A DNA stretch of 12,804 nt from Actinomycetota bacterium (GTDB lineage Bacteria; Actinomycetota; Actinomycetes; S36-B12). This document shows, in pieces, positions 7,684 to 12,804 of the stretch. A model generated the notes under the pieces. It did not search any database. It was given only the letters and a program-made list of their open reading frames with translations, and was not told the origin of the DNA. The translations under genes were made by a program, and so were the position numbers. The first letter of the stretch is position 1. Each line of letters begins with the position of its first letter. The stretch spans positions 1 through 12,804 of the forward strand of contig VGBQ01000054.1 in the NCBI GenBank assembly GCA_016870425.1. The letters are read 5' to 3'.

Positions 7684-7689
7684 AGGAGG
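7684..7689 (+). promoter_or_regulatory. strong Shine-Dalgarno of the PBP gene
   Basis: AGGAGG ends 6 nt before GTG 7696, near-ideal spacing. It fixes the start of the penicillin-binding protein and contrasts with the leaderless pattern of the two small genes upstream. Confidence 0.85.
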
Positions 7690-7695
7690 AGCAGC

Positions 7696-9732
7696 GTGGC
7701 AGGCAGTCGGCACGCCAAGGGCTCGTCGCGGCCAGCCGCACAAGCTGAGGAGCCCCGGCGCAAGCGGCGCTGGATCCGCGGCACCTTCCTCACCCTGCTC
7801 TTCCTCGGGCTCCTCGGCGCCGGTGCATTCGCGGCCGCCGTCATCCTCACCCCGGTGCCCGACCCCAACGACGTGGCGCGCACCGAGGCGACCGTCGTCT
7901 ACTACTCCGACGGCACGACCGAGATCGGCCGTCTCGGCGACTCCACGCGACGCAGTGTCGCCCTGGCTGACATCCCCCTCGACGTGCAGCGCGCGGTGCT
8001 CGCGGCCGAGGACCGCGAGTTCTACAACCACGGCGGCTTCTCACCCGTCGGCATCGGGCGCGCGGTCTACAACAACGTCACCGGAGGCTCGCTGCAGGGT
8101 GGCTCCACGATCACCCAGCAGTACGCCAAGAACGCCTACCTCACCTCGGAGCGATCCTTCGTGCGCAAGGCCCGCGAGCTCATCCTTAGCGTCAAGCTCG
8201 AGGCGACCGTCGGCAAGGACCAGATCCTCGGCGACTACCTCAACACGATCTACTTCGGCCGCGGTGCCTACGGAGTGCAGTCGGCATCACTGGCCTACTT
8301 CGGCGTCCCGGTGTCGGAGCTCAACTACGAGCAGGGCGCCGTGCTCGCCTCGCTCATCAAGGCGCCGAGCTTCTACGCTGACAACCGCAAGGAGCTCAAG
8401 GCCCGCTGGAGATACGTCATCGACTCCATGGCGCAGGTCGGCTGGATCACCCCGCAGCAGCTCGACAACGCGCGCTTCCCCGAGATCATCAAGCCGGCCA
8501 ACACCAATCGGCTCGGTGGCCAGGTGGGCTACCTCCTCGAGGCCGTCAAGGCGGACCTGCGCACACTCGGCTACACCGACCAGGAGATCGAGGCGGGCGG
8601 GCTGCGCATCGTCACCACCTTCGACAAGGACGCACAGGCGGCAGCGGTCGCCGCCGTCGAGGCGGTCGGTCCGACCGAGGGCACCGAGGGCCTGCGCATC
8701 GGCCTTGTCGCCGTGCGTCCGGGCACCGGCGAGGTCGTGGCGATGTACGGCGGACGCGACTACGTCACCGACCCGATCAACAACGCGACGCGTGCCTTCG
8801 CGCAGGGCGGTTCGACGTTCAAGCCGTTTGCGCTCACCGCCGCGGTCGAGGCAGGCATCGGCCTCGACTCGATCTGGGACGGCAACTCCCCCGCGGAGAT
8901 CCAGGGCTACTCCGTGCGCAACTACGGCGACACCTCCTTCGGCGAGGTCGACCTGCGCACGGCGACCGCCGCATCCATCAACACGGCGTACGTCGCGATC
9001 GAGGATCAGGTCGGCGTCGACAACGTCGCTGACGCGGCCTACCGCCTGGGCCTGCCCGTCGACACCCCGGGTCAGTCGCCCGACACGCTCGACCTGACGT
9101 TCGTGCTCGGCACGGCCTCGCCGTCCGGCCTGGCCATGGCCAACTCCTATGCCACGCTCGCCGCCCGCGGGCAGCGCTCCGCGACGACCACGGTCAAGGA
9201 GGTCTACGGCACCAACGGCGGCCTGCAGCACGCGTGGGATCCCACGCGCGAGCAGGTCGTGGCGAGTGAGGTCACCGACACGGTGACGTCGGCCCTGCAG
9301 TCGGTGATCGCGGGCGGCACGGCGACCGGCGCGCAGATGCTCGGCCGCCCCGCCGCGGGCAAGACGGGCACGAGCAATGAAAACAAGTCGATGTGGTTCG
9401 TCGGCTACACCCCGCAGCTGTCGACCGCCGTGCTCATGGCCAAGGAGGACGCGCAGGGGATTCCCGTCTCATTGGACGGCATCGGCGGCGGTGCACCTGC
9501 CTACGGCGGCGGGGGCTACACCGTCGCCATCTGGACGGCCTTCATGCAGGCCGCGCTCGCCGAGCTGCCGGTCGCCGACTTCGTGACGCCCGCCGTCGTG
9601 CCGACACCTCAGCCCACGAGCGAGTCACCGTCGCCGACCGAGAGCCCGACGGAGTCGCCGACACCCGAGCCCTCTCCGACGCCTACGCCGGAGCCCACTC
9701 CGGAGCCGACCGTGTCCGGGGACCCGCAGTAG
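7696..9732 (+). CDS. class A penicillin-binding protein (PBP1, GT51 transglycosylase plus transpeptidase)
   Basis: This 678-aa bifunctional peptidoglycan synthase polymerises lipid II and cross-links stem peptides at the outer face of the membrane. A basic cytoplasmic tail (1-29) and one helix (about 30-51) anchor it. The GT51 domain shows AAEDREFYNHGG (103-114, catalytic E105), GGSTITQQ (135-142), RKARELILS (157-165) and NTIYFGRGAYG (183-193). The transpeptidase domain has SxxK at S373-K376 (GGSTFKPF), SxN at S428-N430 and KTG at K556-G558 (AGKTGTSN). All catalytic residues are present. The tail from about 636 is rich in Pro, Thr, Ser and Glu. The domain order and position between DUF5318 and the GT87 gene match mycobacterial PonA1. 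GTG 7696 has an AGGAGG site. The 145-aa gene follows after 39 nt. Confidence 0.96.
   Translation: MAGSRHAKGSSRPAAQAEEPRRKRRWIRGTFLTLLFLGLLGAGAFAAAVILTPVPDPNDVARTEATVVYYSDGTTEIGRLGDSTRRSVALADIPLDVQRAVLAAEDREFYNHGGFSPVGIGRAVYNNVTGGSLQGGSTITQQYAKNAYLTSERSFVRKARELILSVKLEATVGKDQILGDYLNTIYFGRGAYGVQSASLAYFGVPVSELNYEQGAVLASLIKAPSFYADNRKELKARWRYVIDSMAQVGWITPQQLDNARFPEIIKPANTNRLGGQVGYLLEAVKADLRTLGYTDQEIEAGGLRIVTTFDKDAQAAAVAAVEAVGPTEGTEGLRIGLVAVRPGTGEVVAMYGGRDYVTDPINNATRAFAQGGSTFKPFALTAAVEAGIGLDSIWDGNSPAEIQGYSVRNYGDTSFGEVDLRTATAASINTAYVAIEDQVGVDNVADAAYRLGLPVDTPGQSPDTLDLTFVLGTASPSGLAMANSYATLAARGQRSATTTVKEVYGTNGGLQHAWDPTREQVVASEVTDTVTSALQSVIAGGTATGAQMLGRPAAGKTGTSNENKSMWFVGYTPQLSTAVLMAKEDAQGIPVSLDGIGGGAPAYGGGGYTVAIWTAFMQAALAELPVADFVTPAVVPTPQPTSESPSPTESPTESPTPEPSPTPTPEPTPEPTVSGDPQ
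9601..9714 (+). repeat. degenerate PTE/PTP repeat coding the PBP tail
   Basis: The DNA repeats degenerate units built on CCGAC and CCGGAGCC. They encode about 38 residues of alternating TPEP, PTPT and SPTES motifs at the PBP C-terminus, a low-complexity wall-spanning tail typical of actinobacterial PBP1 proteins. Confidence 0.6.
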
Positions 9733-9740
9733 GAGAGACG

Positions 9741-9746
9741 TACCCT
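9741..9746 (+). promoter_or_regulatory. possible -10 box before the 145-aa gene
   Basis: TACCCT fits TAnnnT in the 39-nt gap after the PBP stop and would start transcription near 9753, just ahead of the AAGGGA Shine-Dalgarno (9759-9764). The same gap also holds a weak GAGAC/GTCTC (9735-9739 / 9750-9754) pairing. The gene may equally be read from the PBP promoter. Confidence 0.25.
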
Positions 9747-9771
9747 GGGGTCTCGACGAAGGGATACCGAC

Positions 9772-10209
9772 ATGCCCAAACTCATCTCCAGCCCCGTGTG
9801 GAAGAACGAGCCCGACAAGCACGACTACCCCGCGGCGGCGAACTACCTCAGCCTCATCGCTGACCAGGGCGTGGTCGACGACATCGTGGCGCGACTCAAG
9901 AAGGCGCCCATCGCGACATACAAGGCCAAGGACATCCTGCGCGCCTCATGTCTGCCACTGCTGCCGGTGACCGATCTCCACGTGGCTGTGGACCTGGCCA
10001 AGGTGGCCCAGGGCGTCAAGCTCTCCCCCGTCCTGCTGGTGCGCGGCGGCATGGAGGCCGGGGTGCCGGCCACCATCGCCGACGGCTATCACCGCGTCTG
10101 CGCGAGCTACTACCTCGGCGACAACACCGACATCCCCGCGCGCATCGTCGACCTGCCGACCCAGCTCGACCCCGCGCCCGCACCGATCCGGGCCAAGAAG
10201 CGGAAGTAG
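9772..10209 (+). CDS. conserved 145-aa protein with ParB-like DGYHR motif
   Basis: I recognise this as a widespread uncharacterised small protein. It shows WKNEPDKHDYPAAANYLSL (10-28), a helical stretch with KAKDILRAS (51-59), then SPVLLVRGG (85-93) and ADGYHRVCASYYL (103-115). The DGYHR segment resembles the GxHR/DGxHR core of the ParB/sulfiredoxin fold, where it takes part in nucleotide binding, but that link is inferred from the motif alone. No signal peptide or membrane helix is present, and the C-terminus is basic (RAKKRK). ATG 9772 has AAGGGA 7 nt upstream. It sits between the PBP and GT87 genes on the same strand, with 39- and 7-nt gaps, so it is likely read with them. Mycobacterium lacks a gene at this position, so it looks like an insertion into the cluster. 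Confidence 0.82.
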   Translation: MPKLISSPVWKNEPDKHDYPAAANYLSLIADQGVVDDIVARLKKAPIATYKAKDILRASCLPLLPVTDLHVAVDLAKVAQGVKLSPVLLVRGGMEAGVPATIADGYHRVCASYYLGDNTDIPARIVDLPTQLDPAPAPIRAKKRK

Positions 10210-10216
10210 CGCGCGC

Positions 10217-11674
10217 ATGAGCGATGGGCCACAGCCCGACATCGTCCTGCCCACGCGCGAGGACCCTGTCGTGCGCGCGTCCACGCCGCTCATCGGTGGT
10301 GCGGTCGGGCGCTTCGCCGCGATTGGCGCTGCGACCTGGTGGACGCCGGTGCGGGTGCTCATCCTCATGGGGGCGCTCGCGTGGATGCTCGGCGGGGTGC
10401 TCGACTTGTCGTGCATGTCCAACTCCTGGGCGAGCCCGGACAACTACGAGGCGCTCTGCTATTCCGACATCCCGCCGCTCTACGGCGGACGCGGCTTCGC
10501 CGACGGCTACCTTCCCTATTTCGAGCTCGCCCCGGGCGGGCGCTATCTCGAATACCCGGTGCTCACCGGAGTCTTCATGCAGATCGCCGCGTGGATCACC
10601 GGGATAGTCATCGCCATCGTGCCCGGTGTGGCGCCCGCGCTCACTTTCTTCGTCGTCAACGCCATCCTGCTCTTCCCGTTCTTCCTGCTCGCGATCGTCG
10701 CGAGCGCTCGGATCGTGAGGGCGCGGCCGTGGGACGCGGCGATGATCGCGCTCGCGCCGACGATCATCCTGGCGGGCCTGATCAACTGGGATCTCATCCC
10801 CGTCGGACTCACGATGGGCGCGATCCTGCTGTGGGCGCGGCGCATGCCGGCGTGGGCTGGAGTGGTGCTCGGCCTGGCGATCGCGGCGAAATTCTTCCCC
10901 GTCATCCTGCTCGGACCGTGGCTGCTGCTGTGCCTGCGCGCGGGCCGCATGCGCGACTTCGGCAAGCTCATCCTCGGTGCTGCGGCCGCATGGCTCGTTG
11001 TCAACCTGCCCTTCATGATCGGCAATCTCGAGGGCTGGCGTCACTTCTACGAGTTCAGTAGCACGCGCGGCATGGACTGGGGCTCGGTCTGGTATGCCAT
11101 CACGCTCTGGGGCGTGCCTGGAGTGCCCGCCGACATGCTCAATGCCGTCGCGATGGGCACCTTCCTCGTGCTGTGCCTGGGCATCGCGGTGCTGATCCTC
11201 TTCGCGCCCCAGCGCCCGCGGCTCATCCCGATGCTCTTCCTCGTCGTTGCGGCATTCGCGGTGACCAACAAGGTCTACTCGCCGCAATTCGTCATCTGGC
11301 TGGTGCCGCTCGCCGCGCTCGCGCGGCCGAAGTGGCGTGACTTCCTCATCTGGCAGGCGGCCGAGGTGAGCTACTTCATCGCCATCTGGTGGTACCTCGC
11401 CGGGTACGGCATCGAGGACGCCAAGGGGATGACCCCGCAGTGGTACGCGTTCTTCACGTTCGTGCACGTCGTGGCGACGGTGTGGTACGCCGGCCTGATC
11501 GTGCGCGATGCGCTGCAGCCTGAGGATGACATCGTGCGTCAGGACGGCGTGCCTGCGGACGAGGACGACCCGGGTGGCGGCTGCTTGGACGGCGCTCCGG
11601 ACGTGCTGCCGTGGCTGAAGGATCGTCCTTCGGTCAACCTCGCGCCGGAGCCCGCACCCGCATCATCGGCTTAG
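10217..11674 (+). CDS. GT87 (DUF2029) family membrane glycosyltransferase, Rv0051-like
   Basis: This 485-aa polytopic protein has about 10 or more helices and a hydrophilic, acidic C-terminal tail (about 442-485). It is probably a GT-C glycosyltransferase using a polyprenyl-phosphate sugar (mannose in studied relatives) at the outer membrane face. Supporting motifs are a first external loop with CYSDIPPLYGGRGF (81-94; D84 as candidate catalytic acid) and YLEYPVLTGVF (110-120). Further motifs are AAKFFPVILLGPW (223-235) and NKVYSPQFVIWLVPLAA (361-377), the last being a hallmark of GT87/DUF2029 proteins. ATG 10217 starts 7 nt after the upstream stop, with GGAAG at 10202-10206. The PBP-to-GT87 order matches ponA1-Rv0051, implying a shared envelope role. 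In related genomes rpsF-ssb-rpsR-rplI follows; here a regulator locus follows instead. Confidence 0.9.
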   Translation: MSDGPQPDIVLPTREDPVVRASTPLIGGAVGRFAAIGAATWWTPVRVLILMGALAWMLGGVLDLSCMSNSWASPDNYEALCYSDIPPLYGGRGFADGYLPYFELAPGGRYLEYPVLTGVFMQIAAWITGIVIAIVPGVAPALTFFVVNAILLFPFFLLAIVASARIVRARPWDAAMIALAPTIILAGLINWDLIPVGLTMGAILLWARRMPAWAGVVLGLAIAAKFFPVILLGPWLLLCLRAGRMRDFGKLILGAAAAWLVVNLPFMIGNLEGWRHFYEFSSTRGMDWGSVWYAITLWGVPGVPADMLNAVAMGTFLVLCLGIAVLILFAPQRPRLIPMLFLVVAAFAVTNKVYSPQFVIWLVPLAALARPKWRDFLIWQAAEVSYFIAIWWYLAGYGIEDAKGMTPQWYAFFTFVHVVATVWYAGLIVRDALQPEDDIVRQDGVPADEDDPGGGCLDGAPDVLPWLKDRPSVNLAPEPAPASSA

Positions 11675-11681
11675 CCGCCCC

Positions 11682-11737
11682 TCCTGCGCCCGTAAACGAC
11701 GCTAACTCGCCCGTTAGCGTCGTTTACGGGCGCAGGA
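11682..11737. terminator. perfect 25-bp inverted repeat, terminator or dispersed palindrome
   Basis: The arms 11682-11706 and 11713-11737 are perfectly complementary over 25 bp with a 6-nt loop (TCGCCC). The core reads GTAAACGACGCTAAC on the left arm. It starts 7 nt after the GT87 stop codon (TAG, 11672-11674), so it probably terminates that transcript. There is no T-tract. The long mismatch-free stem is more than termination needs and could mark a repeat family or small palindromic mobile element. Confidence 0.75.
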
Positions 11738-11738
11738 C

Positions 11739-11912
11739 GTGCGTGGTCGGTTGATTCTCCCGGGGCAACCGAGCCCGTCTGAGGGGACGGGTGTGCAGAC
11801 GGTGGCGGCGGACGGCACGTTCGCGTGGGGCCGGAAGACGGGGAAGAAGACGTATGTCTACTTCCAGCATGGGACGACCCGATCCAACACCGTCGTCATC
11901 CCCGCCAGATAG
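11739..11912 (+). pseudogene. orphan C-terminal piece of a secreted Ig-like repeat protein
   Basis: The frame ending at TAG 11910-11912 encodes about 57 residues, including LILPGQPSPSEGTGVQTV, ADGTFAWGRKTGKKTYVYF and RSNTVVIPAR. I recognise this as the terminal domain of actinobacterial secreted or wall proteins, where PGQ, ADGxFxW, KTGKKxYVYF and RSNxVxI recur in that order. The frame is open only back to a TAG at 11715-11717, inside the palindrome. There is no signal peptide, no Shine-Dalgarno and no room for the body of such a protein. It is therefore a truncated remnant, or less likely a tiny gene from GTG 11739. It begins 1 nt after the 25-bp inverted repeat, which may mark the deletion or insertion edge. 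Confidence 0.65.
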
Positions 11913-11927
11913 CGAAGGCGGAGATAA

Positions 11928-11974
11928 CCGACTACTAGTCGCCAAAGCGACGGGCCTTGCGCGACAGTAGTCGG
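11928..11974 (+). promoter_or_regulatory. 14-bp inverted repeat abutting the response-regulator start
   Basis: The left arm 11928-11942 (CCGACTACT, a bulged A, GTCGC) pairs with the right arm 11961-11974 (GCGACAGTAGTCGG), giving 14 pairs around an 18-nt loop. The right arm ends immediately before GTG 11975. Within the left arm CGACTA-C-TAGTCG (11929-11941) is itself a palindrome, and GTCGC can alternatively pair with GCGAC at 11947-11951. It could be an operator, an RNA hairpin covering the initiation region, or both. GACAGT (11963-11968), 6 nt before the GTG, could serve as a -10 box for a leaderless transcript, as at 4964-4969. Confidence 0.6.
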
Positions 11975-12646
11975 GTGACTCCCGCGGCGCCCCGCACCGT
12001 GCTCCTCGTCGAGGACCATGCGATGACGCGCGCGCTGGTGCAGCGGTCGCTGGAGGACGACGGATTCGTCGTCACGGCGGTCGACAGCGCGCGGGGCGCG
12101 ATCAGGGCCTTCGACGACGTCGACCCCGACGTGCTCGTCGCCGATATCAACCTCGGTGCGGGCCCCAACGGGGTCGAGCTCGCCACGATCCTGCGCGCCC
12201 ACGCGCCCTAACTCGGCGTCGTCTTCCTCACCAATCACACCTCACTCGACCCCGTCGAGGGAGTGGCACCGCCGGACAACGTCGCCTTCGTGCACAAGGG
12301 ATCGGTCGCAGACCCCAGCGAGTTGCGCCGCGCCATCGAGGCTGCCCTCAGCGACTCGCGCGAAGGGCTCGTCATCAGCTCGCGCAGTGATGACGATCGA
12401 CTGAGCCAGCTCTCACCCGTGCAGATGTCGGTGCTGCGGCAGATCGCTGAGGGTTGGAGCAACGCCGAGATCGCGCAGCAGCGCGGGACGACGACCCGCT
12501 CCGTGGAGCGACTCATCTCGCGCACCTTCGATGCGCTCGGAGTCGGCGATGACGACAAGCACAGCGTGCGCGTCGAGGCGGCGCGGATCTACTGCCAGGC
12601 CTTCGGAGTGCCCGACCGGCCCATCCCCTCCGGTGGCACCGCGTGA
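11975..12646 (+). pseudogene. NarL/LuxR-type response regulator interrupted by in-frame TAA
   Basis: The frame encodes 223 codons before the final stop, with one internal TAA (codon 79, 12209-12211). The receiver domain has the acidic pair E13/D14, phospho-acceptor D57 in LVADINLG, T86 in VVFLTNH and K108 in FVHKGS; T86 and K108 lie after the stop, in the same frame. A LuxR-type HTH follows (about 144-190: LSPVQMSVLRQIAEGWSNAE, then TTRSVERLISRTFDALGV). Every signature residue survives, so the stop is recent, a sequence error, or read through. As written, the upper part gives a 78-aa partial receiver. The lower part could restart only at codons such as GTG 12263, giving a protein with the HTH but lacking most of the receiver. 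GTG 11975 is preferred over TTG 11957, which lies in the hairpin loop. The next gene overlaps the stop. Confidence 0.85.
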
Positions 12647-12804
12647 GCATGCCGCGCTGGTGGACGCGCATAGGCGGCCCCAAGGCGATCACCATCTGGT
12701 CGTGGTGGATCACCCTTCCGCTCGCGATCCTCATCAGCATCACCGGGGCACGTCAGATCGGCATGCCGCTCCTGCCCTGGATCGCGCTCGTCGTGGGCGT
12801 GCAG
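12643..12804 (+). CDS. membrane protein N-terminus, probably partner sensor kinase (cut by window end)
   Basis: The frame from GTG 12643 stays open to the last base, giving 54 residues. ATG 12649 is an in-frame alternative start. A basic start (PRWWTRIGG) leads into a hydrophobic segment (about 16-34, including WWITLPLAILISI). A short loop (GARQIGM) follows, then a second helix (LLPWIALVVGVQ) that is cut by the window edge. The GTGA overlap with the regulator's stop codon indicates translational coupling. A membrane protein coupled to a LuxR-type regulator is most often its histidine kinase, but no kinase motif lies within the window, so that role is inferred from position. If the internal TAA upstream is real, ribosomes reaching this start would have to come from reinitiation. 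Confidence 0.7.
   Translation, partial: MSMPRWWTRIGGPKAITIWSWWITLPLAILISITGARQIGMPLLPWIALVVGVQ

Noticed and set aside
7580..9097. Plus-strand frame of 505 codons overlapping the PBP gene
   Set aside because: It reads the PBP DNA in another frame and gives a Ser/Arg/Thr-rich string. All catalytic PBP motifs lie in the 7696 frame, which has a strong Shine-Dalgarno.
10016..11467. Long minus-strand reading frame (483 codons) over the GT87 gene
   Set aside because: The predicted product is Arg/Glu/His-rich with no domain, while the plus strand encodes a clear helix-rich GT87 protein with family motifs.
11682..11737. Integron attC-like site
   Set aside because: The arms contain TAAC and GTTA near the loop, but the RYYYAAC/GTTRRRY core sites are not matched or placed at the outer ends, and no integrase gene is present.
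11957..11974. TTG 11957 as the response-regulator start
   Set aside because: It lies in the hairpin loop and adds six residues with no family support. GTG 11975 is closer to the receiver start and sits at the hairpin edge.
12209..12211. Recoding of the stop as selenocysteine or pyrrolysine
   Set aside because: Those use TGA and TAG; this codon is TAA, and it falls at a non-catalytic loop of the receiver.
1..12804. tRNA, rRNA, CRISPR or insertion sequence
   Set aside because: No cloverleaf, rRNA-like stretch, regularly spaced direct repeats or transposase-like protein was seen on either strand.

Overview
The window is GC-rich (about two thirds G+C by eye), densely coding and rich in GTG starts. 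It looks like the chromosome of an actinobacterium (Actinomycetes sense). The best evidence for this is the order DUF5318 protein, class A penicillin-binding protein, GT87-type membrane protein. This matches Mycobacterium tuberculosis Rv0049, ponA1 (Rv0050), Rv0051 as I remember it. A CCA-adding enzyme lies nearby, and in actinobacteria that gene is usually close to oriC. An oriC-proximal position is therefore plausible, but it is an inference.

Layout. Positions 19-1479 (+) encode a CCA tRNA nucleotidyltransferase. Converging on it is a tight three-gene minus-strand unit (4897 down to 1493): an aldo/keto reductase, a 12-helix MFS exporter and a six-helix membrane protein of unknown function, separated by two 9-nt gaps. 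Divergent from the reductase are two small Cys-rich plus-strand genes, a DUF5522 protein (4976-5200) and a DUF5318 protein (5274-5792). Both appear to have leaderless starts, with a TAnnnT box 6-7 nt before the start codon. A 49-bp imperfect palindrome (5795-5843) separates DUF5318 from a convergent 14-helix DHA2-type drug exporter (7504-5849, minus). That exporter is divergent from a bifunctional PBP1 (7696-9732, strong Shine-Dalgarno). The PBP is followed on the same strand by a 145-aa protein with a ParB-like DGYHR motif and by the GT87-type membrane glycosyltransferase (to 11674). The PBP and the GT-C enzyme suggest an envelope-assembly cluster. The exporter and the 145-aa gene are additions relative to the mycobacterial order.

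The last 1.1 kb is the odd part. A perfect 25-bp inverted repeat (11682-11737) lies just after the GT87 gene. It abuts a short orphan piece (about 11739-11912) that reads as the C-terminal end of a secreted Ig-like repeat protein. Next comes a 14-bp inverted repeat with one bulged base (11928-11974), whose right arm ends exactly at the GTG start of a NarL/LuxR-type response regulator. The regulator has an in-frame TAA at codon 79. All receiver signature residues and the HTH are kept in the same frame across the stop, so it is a very recent nonsense mutation, a sequence error or, less likely, readthrough. A membrane protein gene, cut by the window end, overlaps its stop by GTGA and is probably the partner sensor kinase.

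I saw no tRNA, rRNA, CRISPR array, transposase or phage gene. The most useful leads are the interrupted regulator with its hairpin, the degraded gene piece beside the 25-bp palindrome, and the two intergenic palindromes as possible genome-wide repeat or terminator families.
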